The translations under genes were made by a program, and so were the position numbers. DNA of 64,000 bases from Macrostomum hystrix (Eukaryota > Platyhelminthes > Macrostomidae), in the NCBI GenBank assembly GCA_950097015.1, contig CATNEN010000034.1, forward strand, positions 3,205,001 to 3,269,000. The letters run 5' to 3'. The notes beneath the pieces are model-generated. The model ran no database searches. It was not told the origin of the DNA and saw only the letters and a program-made list of their open reading frames with translations. This document shows positions 1-11,100 of this stretch, piece by piece (position 1 is the stretch's first letter; each line of letters starts with the position of its first letter).

Positions 1-180
1 CATAGTCATCCATAGTTATCCATAGTTATCCGTAGTTATCCGTAGTTATCCATAGTTATCCATAGTCATCCATAGTTATCCATAGTTATCGATAGTCATC
101 CATAGTTATCCATAGTTATCTATAGTTATCCGTAGTTATCCGTAGTTATCCATAGTTATTCATAGTTATCCACAGCTATC
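1..180. repeat. 10-bp minisatellite
   Basis: About 18 head-to-tail copies of CATAGTTATC, with variants CGTAGTTATC and CATAGTCATC. The array runs off the left edge of the window and decays at its right end (CACAGCTATC). Confidence 0.95.
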
Positions 181-478
181 CCGTGTACTATGATGGACAT
201 TGGAGGAACTCTCCCCTTATATGCCAGATTTCTAAGATTTCTAAAAATAATAAATTAACTCTCAGCAACTTATATTGCTTGCGCAATCTGATAAAGATAA
301 TAATAATAATAATTTCATAGTTGAGAGGTGAGGGGTGAGAATAGGCCAAACTTCAGAAACCAAGGGCTCTTTGCTACTATCCAGAGAGCAGTTTAAACAC
401 TGCGAATAACGTAATGAACGACTACTTGAAAACATAATTACGGAAGCGGTCGTAGTTTAGGCAAAAAATAATATTTGC

Positions 479-712
479 AGGAGGGCTGCGGGCAATGGCG
501 CATCATTTGGCGACAATCGAACCGACCACAGCCAACGAGGATGCAATTCTGCCCATTTCGCCGATCCCTGAGCTCCCACTCACACAGATGTCATACACAG
601 GTACATGCGCACAGGTATATTGGCCCTCTTGTGAGAAAATTGTACGAAAAATTGTACGAATCACGTAATCGAACTCAGGGACTGCGGCGCGAGTGTCACG
701 CGGATAATTGAT
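479..712 (-). mobile_element. tRNA-derived SINE, internally deleted copy (copy A)
   Basis: The left end (GGGCAATGGCGCATCATTTG) matches the tail of the SINE copies at 54132 and 56036. The right end carries the reverse complement of the tRNA-like B box (AATCGAACTCAGGGACT). The middle of the element is missing or replaced by a short duplicated GAAAATTGTACGA motif. It is a degraded, non-coding copy on the minus strand; the short open frame across it is not a gene. Confidence 0.65.
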
Positions 713-1194
713 TCCGCTTCAAAATTCATGGTTGGGGCAATAGAATGGCGCGTAATCAGTTGAGATTTTCTCAATCTCAAAAAGGCGGCGTCTGTTAGCC
801 ATCGATCAAGTCCGGCTCATCAAGGGATTAAGCAGCGTGGATGAGGAGGAGATGGGAGAATTTTCCACCTAATGAAGGAGAATAAAAGAGCCTCACCTGG
901 GACACAAGCTGGATGAGAAGATTAAAAATTTTCAGCGAGATTGGCCGAGCAAGATAAGGGCAGTGAAAGGCCGAGCTTAAAAGCTCGCCGAAGATGCGAG
1001 GCGAGGCGGCGAGAGATTGGCGCTGGCTTGCAATTCTTAAGATGGGAGCTGAAATACAAACTGAATAGATTAAATGAATTACATGCAATATGAATGGACA
1101 AAAATAAACTAAGTGGAACAGAAGGGACACAGTGAGGGTGAGAGAGAAAGGATTGAGAATAAAGAAGAGGGACAAAGAGTTTGATGGCTGCGAT
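713..1194. other. Unique spacer, no gene seen
   Basis: Non-repetitive sequence between the SINE remnant and the purine array. I see no convincing exon, RNA gene or transposon. Confidence 0.5.
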
Positions 1195-2036
1195 AGAGGG
1201 ATACAGAGAGACACAGAGAGACAGAAAGAGAGACACGGAGAGACGGAGAGAGTCTGAGATAGACAGAGAGAGACTGAGAGAGACGGAGAGAGACGGAGAG
1301 ATACGGAGAGAGACAGAGAGAGACTGAGAGAGACGGAGAGAGACGGAGAGATACGGAGAGAGACAGAGAGAGACGGAGAGAGACGGAGAGATACGGAGAG
1401 AGACAGAGAGAGACAGAGAGAGACAGAGAGAGACAGAGAGAGACAGAGAGAGACAGAGAGAGACAGAGAGAGACAGAGACAGAGACAGACAGAGACAGAG
1501 AGAGACAGACAGAGAGAGACAGAGAGAGACGGAGAGAGACGGAGAGATACGGAGAGAGACAGAGAGAGACAGAGAGAGACAGAGAGAGACAGAGAGAGAT
1601 GGAGAGATACGGAGAGAGACAGAGAGAGACAGAGAGAGACAGAGAGAGACAGAGAGAGACAGAGAGAGACAGAGAGAGACAGAGAGAGACAGAGAGAGAC
1701 AGAGAGAGACAGAGAGAGACAGAGACAGAGACAGACAGAGACAGAGAGAGACAGACAGAGAGAGACAGAGAGAGACGGAGAGAGACGGAGAGATACGGAG
1801 AGAGACAGAGAGAGACAGAGAGAGACAGAGACAGAGACAGACAGAGACAGAGAGAGACAGACAGAGAGAGTCAGAGAGAGACGGAGAGAGACGGAGAGAT
1901 ACGGAGAGAGACAGAGAGAGACAGAGAGAGACGGAGAGATACGGAGAGAGACAGAGAGAGACAGAGAGAGACAGAGAGATACGGAGAGAGACAGAGAGAG
2001 ACGGAGAGAGACGGATAGAGACAGAGAAGGGAAGAG
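1195..2036. repeat. Polypurine 10-bp array (AGAGAGACRG)
   Basis: About 840 bp of nearly uninterrupted purine-rich plus strand built from AGAGAGACAG, AGAGAGACGG and AGAGATACGG units. Long open frames on both strands are a by-product of low complexity. No family similarity is seen in them. Confidence 0.95.
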
Positions 2037-3409
2037 AGACATCTGCCTCAGAAAGAGACAAAAAGATAGACAAAGAGACTGAGAGGCTGAGAGATAGTGG
2101 GAGACAGAGGGATAAAAACTGAAATATACCTAAAGCGATAAACAGAAAAAAGAAAATAGACGGTAAATAGAAGGTGAAAAGAAGGAGACTAAGGAAAGGG
2201 AGCAGAGCAGGTGGCAGAGTACTCAGGCCCACAGAAAGCGCATCTGGTAGATCTGAGTCTGATATGGCAGACAACTCAAAAGCATGCTGGCTAGTAGCTC
2301 GTATTGTTAAGCTGCTGAGATTGGACTCAGGCTGATCCTGTCCGACACGCGATGAAGTCATCGAGTGAGAGTGAGAGAGGAGAGAGAGAGGTAGGGAGAG
2401 AATGATTTCGTGGCATTCTCCCCCCGACTCGAATCTGAAATCCCAGGAGAAGAGAACACTAGAGTTCGCTCCTTTAATCCCCTCGCCAACGCCGCTGTTT
2501 GTTGTTGAGTTGTTGGCGAAAGCAGATTTTTTTCTGTCGTGCCACGAGTGGGGTAGTGGGCGGTGGACAGGCTTCAAGGTCTGGGCTTGAAGCAAATAAT
2601 TACAGGCTTGCTCGGGATTACACAGCGGGTTTCTGGATTTATTTTTTTTCTATCTCGAGACGGTCTTAAAAATATCCCCTCTAGTAATCTATCTGCGTGT
2701 GCGTGTGTGCTCAGCGGCTGACTCAGCCCAGCAAAGCCAAGAAGTGCCAAAGCCAGGGGCTGTGTCCCAATTTATCCCTACTTTCCATCGCTCCCTCAGG
2801 ATAACTCGACCGGTAGCACGACAAAGGCGGAGCCCGGAGAGAGACAGACAGACAGCTCAACTGAGAAGGCATGGAGAAGCTCTCTTCTATATAAACAAAT
2901 CTATTTTTGCTCACCGAGACACAGAAAGTAAAGGAAGTGCGGTCCCGTACTGTCGAATCCACCCGACCTCCCCAACGCCTGTAATTAGCTGCCACCCGAA
3001 ATCAGCCCCTCCCCAATGGCACTAATTGTCCCTTTATGACTGCCTAATTCCCCTAGCTCTATGAAGGCATCTCCCATGCCCTGCCCCGCTTGAAATTCTG
3101 AAAGTCGTGCTCAGTTGATTTCCGCTCCTCATTTCTATTTCGCTAATTATCCCACTCAGCTCCTGAAGCTGTGGCTGCAGTAGAAATTCATCCCGTAATG
3201 ATAAGGCTGACTTTCTGATTGACTCATGCCCACGTTGTCTTGACGACGGCCAGGTTGCGGCTAATAACTATGAGTTGGCCAATTACTTTAACTATTACGC
3301 AATCGAGTTTCGTTGTCGCCTTTGAGCTGGCATAGCATAGCTTTGCTCTAAGCTCAAGTCGGATATGAAATTCCGCTTCAGGCAAAGAAAGCTTCAGACA
3401 AGCAATCAC
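2037..3409. other. Unique spacer (about 1.4 kb)
   Basis: Non-repetitive DNA. Several open stretches of 60-110 codons occur on both strands, but none has a family signature or flanking splice signals that join to a neighbour. It may hold further leftward exons of the Ig-superfamily gene, but I cannot identify one. Confidence 0.4.
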
Positions 3410-4275
3410 AAGTTCAGGTGGAAGGAACTTCTGATGAAAGGAGCCTCAGGTGAACATTATTTCAGGTAGAATAAACTTCAGGTAGAAGGAGCTTCAGGCG
3501 GCAAAAACTTCAGGTGGAAGGAAATTCAGGTAGAAGGAACTTCAGGTGAAAGAAACTTCAGGTGGTAGGAACTTTAGGTGGAAGGAACTTCGGTAGAAGG
3601 AACTTCGTTTAGAAGGAACTTCAGATGGAAGGAAATTCATTTTGAAGGAACTTCAAGTGGAAGGAACTTCATTTCGAAGGAACTTCAGGTGGAAAGAACT
3701 TCAGATGGAAGGAACTTCAGATGGAAGGAACTTCAGGTGGAAGGAGCTTCAGGTGGAAGGAGCTTCAGGTGGAAGGAACTTCATTTCGAAGGAACTTCAG
3801 GTGAAAAGAACTTCATTTTGAAGGAACTTCTAGTGAAAGGAACTTCAGATGGAAGGAATTCAGGGAAAAGGAACTTCAGATGGAAGGAACTTCAGGTGGA
3901 AGGAGCTTCAGGTAAAATGAACTTCAGATAGAATGAGCTTCAGACGGAAGGAACTTCAGGTGGAAGGAATTCAGGGAAAAGGAACTTCAGGTGGAAGGAA
4001 CTTCAGGTGGAAGGAGCTTCAGGTAAAATGAACTTCAGATAGAATGAGCTTCAGACGGAAGGAACTTCAGGTGGAAGGAATTCAGGGAAAAGGAACTTCA
4101 GATGGAAGGAACTTCAGGTGGAAGGAGCTTCAGGTAAAATGAACTTCAGATAGAAGGAGCTTCAGACGGAAGGAGCTTCAGATGGAAGGAAATTCAGGTA
4201 GAAGGAACTTCAGGTGGAAGGAACTTCAGATAGAAGGAGCTAAAGGTGGAAGGAACTTCGGGTCGAAAAAACTTC
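3410..4275. repeat. 16-bp minisatellite (GAAGGAACTTCAGGTG)
   Basis: Roughly 50 degenerate copies, with substitutions and length changes. Some copies have drifted to AGGAGCTTCAGGTGGA or AGGAACTTCATTTCGA. A block of about 120 bp recurs at 3840-3950, 3960-4050 and 4080-4170, showing a higher-order duplication. Confidence 0.9.
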
Positions 4276-4372
4276 AGCCAGCTGAGAATTTCAGGCAAGT
4301 GTTCATGCTCACGGCTCATGTGAACGGAGAAATATTTTCACTCAGTTGTTTTTCGCAATACAGCTTCCTTAC

Positions 4373-4417
4373 CAGCCAGCAGTTAACAGGTTGACCATTG
4401 GAGCGGTAACAAATTCG
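4373..4417 (-). CDS. Tentative Ig-domain micro-exon
   Basis: A 45-nt, phase 0-0 stretch ends at a GTAAGG donor. It would continue the Ig protein after exon 5 with residues RICYRSNGQPVNCWL, which has the Cys-(x)11-Trp spacing of an Ig domain B-C strand. The upstream acceptor (AAATTAG) has a poor pyrimidine tract, so the call is weak and may be chance. Confidence 0.25.
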
Positions 4418-4782
4418 CTAATTTCAGCTGCTTCTCCTGCATCTCCTGTCCTCCCCTGCTGTTCTTCAGTTTTCCCAAACCCTTAGATCCCAAGCCGCAG
4501 CCTTCCCGCCAACCCAGTGGTTCAAGAAAAGTGATGAGCGGAATGATTGAATTTCTGATTTTGCCAGAGAGCCGCGAGCGGCGCGAAGGTGTTTCTAGGG
4601 GGGGTGCGGATTACGAATGGCGCCAAATTAATTCGATCAGCATCAGCACCGCCCACCTTCAGGGGGAGTCTGGAAGGAGGGGAAGAGAGTTGGAATTTTT
4701 TTTGCCTATCCCAATGCCAATCGGAAGAGACATTCGGGTATAGGGATGTGTTGGCAGGTCCATTGTTGGCTTGGCAAGTGGG

Positions 4783-5032
4783 ATTAGAGTGACAGTGGGA
4801 TTAGAGTGACACTGGGATTAGAGTGACACTGGGATTAGAGTGACAGTGGGATTAGAGTGACACTGGGATTAGAGTGACAGTGGGATTAGAGTGACACTGG
4901 GATTAGAGTGACAGTGGGATTAGAGTGACACTGGGATTAGAGTGACAGTGGGATTATAGTGACTCTGGGATTAGAGTGACAGTGGGATTAGAGTGACAGT
5001 GGCATTAGAGTGACAGTGGGATTAGAGTAGGG
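4783..5032. repeat. 17-bp minisatellite (GTGACAGTGGGATTAGA)
   Basis: About 15 copies with CAGT/CACT alternation, ending about 60 bp from the Ig-gene exon at 5091-5158 and so lying in its downstream intron. Confidence 0.95.
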
Positions 5033-5090
5033 ACAAAAGAGACTAAGCATTGTACATTCACGCTGCCAATGAATTTCAAGGTCATCTCAC

Positions 5091-5158
5091 CTCGAAGCTT
5101 TCCCGCTGTCCGACAGCTGTGAACCGAAAAATCTCCCTCACGTCGAATATCGGCGCGA
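5091..5158 (-). CDS. Ig gene exon 5 (entry into third Ig domain)
   Basis: Acceptor ATGTTTTCAG and donor GAG|GTGAGA bound 68 nt, phase 1 to phase 0. With the last base of exon 4 it reads FAPIFDVREIFRF..GQRESFE, the usual shape of an A-B strand entry into an Ig domain before the first Cys. Confidence 0.5.
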
Positions 5159-8100
5159 CTGAAAACATGTACAAACCATTTGTTCATAAATATGTAAATC
5201 TGGAAACATTATACAGATTTCCCCTCTCATCTCCCACTGTCTCATCTCCCACTGTCTCATCTCTCACTGTCCCATCCCCACTGTCTCATCTCCCACTGTC
5301 TCATCTCCCACTGTCTCATCCTCCACTGTCTCATCCTCCACTGTCTCATCTCACACTGTCTCATCTCCCACTGTCAATCGTCTCATCTCCAAATATCTCA
5401 TCTCACACTGTCTCATCCCCCACTATCTCATCTCCCACTGTCTCATCTCGCACTGTCTCATCTCCCACTATCTTATCTCCCACTATCTCATCTCCCACTA
5501 TCTCATCTTCCACTATCTCATCTCCCACTGTCTCATTTCTCACTGTCTCATCTCCCACTGTCTCATCTCCCACTATCTCATCTCCCACTATCTCATCTCC
5601 CACTATCTCATCTCCCACTGTCTCATCTCCCACTGTCTCATCTCCCACTGTCTCATCTCCCACTATCTCATCTCCCACTGTCTCATCTCCCACTATCTTA
5701 TCTCCCACTATCTCATCTCCCACTATCTCATCTTCCACTATCTCATCTCCCACTGTCTCATCTCTCACTGTCTCATCTCCCACTGTCTCATCTCCCACTG
5801 TCTCATCTCCCACTGTCTCATCTCCCACTATCTCATCTCCCACTGTCTCATCTCCCACTGTCTCATCTCCCACTGTCTCATCTCCCACTGTCTCATCTCC
5901 CACTGTCTCATCTCCCACTATCTTATCTCCCACTATCTCATCTCCCACTATCTCATCTTCCACTATCTCATCTCCCACTGTCTCATCTCTCACTGTCTCA
6001 TCTCCCACTGTCTCATCTCCCACTATCTCATCTCCCACTGTCTCATCTCCCACTGTCTCATCTCCCACTATCTCATCTCCCACTATCTCATCTCCCACTA
6101 TCTCATCTCACACTGTCTCATCCCCCACTGTCTCATCTCCCACTATCTCATCTCCCACTGTCTCATCTCGCACTGTCTCATCTCCCACTATCTTATCTCC
6201 CACTATCTCATCTCCCACTATCTCATCTTCCACTATCTCATCTCCCACTGTCTCATCTCCCACTGTCTCATCTCCCACTGTCTCATCTCGCACTGTCTCA
6301 TCTCCCACTGTCTCATCTCCCACTGTCTCATCTCCCACTGTCTCATCTCCCACTGTCTCATCTCCCACTGTCTCATCTCCCACTGTCTCATCTCCCACTA
6401 TCTCATCTCCCACTGTCTCATCTCCCACTATCTTATCTCCCACTATCTCATCTCCCACTATCTCATCTTCCACTATCTCATCTCCCACTGTCTCATCTCC
6501 CACTGTCTCATCTCCCACTGTCTCATCTCCCACTGTCTCATCTCCCACTGTCTCATCTCCCACTGTCTCATCTCCCACTGTCTCATCTCCCACTGTCTCA
6601 TCTCCCACTGTCTCATCTCCCACTATCTCATCTCTCACTGACTTAAGAGTTGTAAAACTGTTGCCGACCCCTCGAATTTAAAGAATTTTTGCATATTCGT
6701 GTGGTATCGAAACATTTTTAGTACCATGTTCGTTCTCCAAAAAATGTATTCGAAAAAAGCTGGTCCCTGGATAAATTTTCTTCTGTATTCCAAGCAGTTT
6801 GTTTAAGCTAGAAGAAAATTTCTTAGAAAATAATGGCATAATGCTACATGCCAATTACCCCCGAAGCGAGTCTGCTTCTTTTCAAACTGCTCTTTGCTGC
6901 CCAAGTGAAGCTTTTCCGTTCTCTTCTGCTTCCGCAGTCCTTGGTTCTCTGCCACTAACCCCTTATCTAGTTTCGTTCACTCCCTTGTCAGCCATGTTTT
7001 CAGCGTCTGGTCCGCTTACATTTCACCACCAGGCTGAAGTTGGTAGCGGCCCAGTTAATACCCCGCCGAATGAGCGGCTCGAACTCGCTGACTCCCTCGC
7101 AGTGGTAGAGACCGGAGCTAGCCGGCTGCGCACTGGCGATATCCTCCGTGACCTCGTCCTGATACTCGCGCAGAACCTGCGGTGGGTTGCGGCGGAGAGT
7201 TGCGATTGAGAACAGACTGACAGACATCCAGAACAGACTGACAGACATCCAGAACAGACTGACAAACACTCAGAACAGACTGACAAAAACACCCTGAACA
7301 GACTGACAGACACACACAGAACTGACTGACAGACATCCAGAACAGACTGACAGACATCCAGAACAGACTGACAGACACACACAGAACTGACTGACAGACA
7401 TCCAGAACAGACTGACAGACATCCAGAACAGACTGACAGACACCCAGAACAGACTGACAGACATCCAGAACAGACTGACAGACATCCAGAACAGACTGAC
7501 AGACATCCAGAACAGACTGACAGACACCCAGAACAGACTGACAGACACATCCAGAACAGACTGACAGACATCCAGAACAGACTGACAGACACCCAGAACA
7601 GACTGACAAAAACACCCTGAACAGACTGACAGACATCCAGAACAGACTGACAGACATCCAGAACAGACTGACAGACACCCAGAACGGACTGACAAAAACA
7701 CCCTGAACAGACTGACAGACACACCCAGAACAGACTGACAGACAAACACAAAACAGAATAGATTGACAGACACACAGAACAGATTGACAGACACACAGAA
7801 CGGACACAGATAGATGGACAGCTGCTGTGAGCATTTGAGCTGTCAGTCTGTCAAAAAGCGTGTCGCATCAGCGACTGGCAGATTACGCAATTCATCCTGA
7901 ATTCTTCTTGCTAAGCTGCACTAATTTTAACTTGGATTTTCTCAGAAGCTCAGCGTATGCCTGCCCCGGGTTAAGTTGCATATTTTTCAACGTGTCCCTC
8001 CTATTTGGTGAGTGTCAAATCAAACTGCCGCATAACTCTCTTCCCTTCTCTCTCGATCTCCAGCGCAGTCTAACGTGAGAATGTCGCCCTACCTCCCTCC

Positions 8101-11100
8101 GTGTCGCGGCAAGGATTTGAGGATTTCCGGATTTTCGAATGACAATCGCCTTGCCGGACATGACAGGGAGATTTACTGCGTCAAAGGGTGTCGGGGGGGA
8201 GAGGTCCGGGCTGGGAGAGGTCCGGGCTTTCACCAGCAGGGATTATCGCCCCCCTCCCGGCTCCGCCACCTGTCAGTCAGCGGCTAGTCTGGCGTGCCGA
8301 TGTTGGAGAGAAGCTGCTTGTGAAGGCAGAAAGAGACAAAGAGCAACTGATTCAGTTTCCATGGAATGTGTTTCTTGCTGCTTTTTCTTCAGCTAGCAAA
8401 GAGAGGAAGCTAATAAATTCTTGCAGATGGAGAAACAAACTGAAAGAGAGAGGGAGAGAGGGAGAGAGAAAGGGAGAGAGGGAGAGAGAAAGGGAGAGAG
8501 GGAGAGAGAAAGGGAGAGAGAGGGAGAGAGAAAGGGAGAGAGAGGGAGAGAGAAAGGGAGAGAGAGGGAGAGAGAAAGGGAGAGAGGGAGAGAGAGGGAG
8601 AGAGGGAGAGAGGGAGAGAGAAAGGGAGAGAGGGAGAGAGAAAGGGAGAGAGAGGGAGAGAGAAAGGGAGAGAGAGGGAGAGAGAAAGGGAGAGAGAGGG
8701 AGAGAGAAAGGGAGAGAGGGAGAGAGAAAGGGAGAGAGGGAGAGAGGGAGGGAGAGAGGGAGAGAGAAAGGGAGAGAGGGAGAGAGAAAGGGAGAGAGGG
8801 AGAGAGAAAGGGAGAGAGGGAGAGAGAAAGGGAGAGAGGGAGAAAGAAAGGGAGAGAGGGAGAGAGAAAGGGATAGAGGGAGAGTGAAAGGGAGAGAGGG
8901 AGAAAGAAAGGGAGAGTGAAAGGGAGAGAGGGAGAGAGAAAGGGAGAGAGGGAGAGAGAAAGGGAGAGAGGGAGAGAGAAAGGGAGAGAGGGAGAGAGAA
9001 AGGGAGAGAGGGAGAGAGAAAGGGAGAGAGGGAGAGTGAAAGTGAGAGAGGGAGAGTGAAAGGGAGAGAGGGAGAGAGAAAGGGAGAGAGGGAGAGAGAA
9101 AGGGAGAGAGGGAGAAAGAAAGGGAGAGATGGAGAGAGAAAGGGAGAGAGGGAGAGAGCGTGGAAAATGACAAAGTCGCCTTGGAGACCGACAGGGTGAC
9201 CTATGCAACGCAGAAACTGTAATTGAAATTCAGGTTGCCAATATTCTAAATATATAGTTTTTAATGAATTGTAGTTTCACTCAAAAGTCACTGAATGTCA
9301 AATTTTCATGCTTTAAATTTCGGTGTGTATTTATCCTGAACTGTTCATCATAAACCTTGACTATTTCTAGCGTGCAATACGGATAGCTGTACAGCAGAGT
9401 GAATCTCGATGATAATATATTGAATTAGTAAATTACACGGGTGCCCAAGCCAGTCTCCCACGGACTGGCAATTTTATCGTGTTTCACGGTCTAGCTAATT
9501 AGCCGTGCATGAAACCAGTCTCAGTGGGATATTGCCGGCAACTTGCCTATCAATAATGTTGCTCGAGCAATGCTTTCTGTCTCCTTAATTGCCTGACTAA
9601 ATCTGAAGGTTGCAGTCCCTCGTGCTGTTCTGCGACTAGATTTTATCAGTGTTAGTGTTTACACTTGGATTATAGAGTGTAAACACTACTTTGTTGAAAA
9701 CTCTTTTCCACTCTTTGTCATCCTAGATGGCTCTGGCTGTTGAAAATTGCTCGTTCCACTGACCTTGAGCACACACTCAAACAGCTGTGTACATCTACAT
9801 GAGACTTTCTTATCGTCAGGCAATGTACACTGTCACTGTGGTCATCCCCTAATGAGTGTGAATTGCACAACAAGCCACCAAGCCTTCTCTCCGTGGCTGC
9901 GCCCCAGATAAATGTGGCCTCGACGCGGAATCGAGCTCAGGGACCTTGGTGCGAGAGAGACAAACGTGTTAACCGCTCTGCCACTCACCCCCAATGCCTG
10001 ACGATGAGGAGAAAGTCAAGGCAAATGTTCACACCAAGGCAAACATGGCCTGAATCTGTGTGCGTGTGTGCTCAGGAGTCAGCGAAATGGGCAGAATTGC
10101 CTCCTCACTGGCTGCGGGTCTACTGTCATCAAATGATGTGCCATTGCCTGCAATTATTACAATTATTATTATAGCTAGGGCTGCGAAATTTGAAATTAAT
10201 GAGGCCTTGACATGGAGCCATGGTCAGGGGCCATGGTTACCCAGTTGTGCCATAGAATTTTGAAAATGTCAGTTAAACAACATTTAGAAGGAAAATAAGT
10301 TCGAGAATCACTTGTTTGACAAATTGATTAGAGCACCGATAATGCATTGATATATTGATACATTTATATACAGCATGAGCCATGCATATGCATGTTAGAC
10401 TCATCTGAAGCCTATAGTACCGATAGCTATTGGCGTCCGGGGCATCTACTTCCCGTTTTCATCAATATCTGCTACTAGGAGAGACTCTAGCAGACCTACC
10501 TCGCCGGAAATTAATGCTTCGCGCAAATCCTATCTGAACCTGTTTTTTTCTTGGTTCCGGAATTCGGAAAATTAATGAATCTACCGCCATGACTTCAAAG
10601 AGATTTTTCGGACAACCTCAAATGCGCAAACTTGGCCTGAATACAGCTGAACGAATTTCTCAATCCAGAAAAATTCTTTTAAAATGGAAGAAATTTAATT
10701 CGATCCCTAAATCGTGGCAAATACGATAGCGGCAACGGACAGTTTTGTCTCTGACGTCATCTCGATGGGTGAAGATTTGGAATGAATTTTCCAATTTAAA
10801 TTCGACCAGCCAAGACACTGTAGACGGCAGCGCTGGTCTCGCTGTCTCATCTGTCTCATTCTGGGCTGCAGCCTTCACTGATACGTCTCCGAATCAATCG
10901 ATTCTTTGCAATGCTCCCCTGTCTCGCCTCTCTGTTAGATTTATCTGGCAGAGAAGTTACCCAGCCTTAGGAATCCGGGGCCGTTCGGAAAATCTACTTT
11001 TTTACTTAGTCATCATTACGAATCAGATCTATCGATGCCAGAAAATTACACTCGTAAATATATATTTTATCATAAAAGTAGGACTTATTCATTACTACAC

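Noticed and set aside
828-2595. 404- and 557-codon minus-strand Leu/Ser-rich frames
   Set aside because: Polypurine array read as LSLSVS repeats; no gene context.
5050-6681. 543-codon plus-strand Ser/Pro/Thr/Val frame
   Set aside because: It is the 15-bp array read in frame. The opposite strand is also open, and the Ig exon at 5091-5158 lies antisense within its start.
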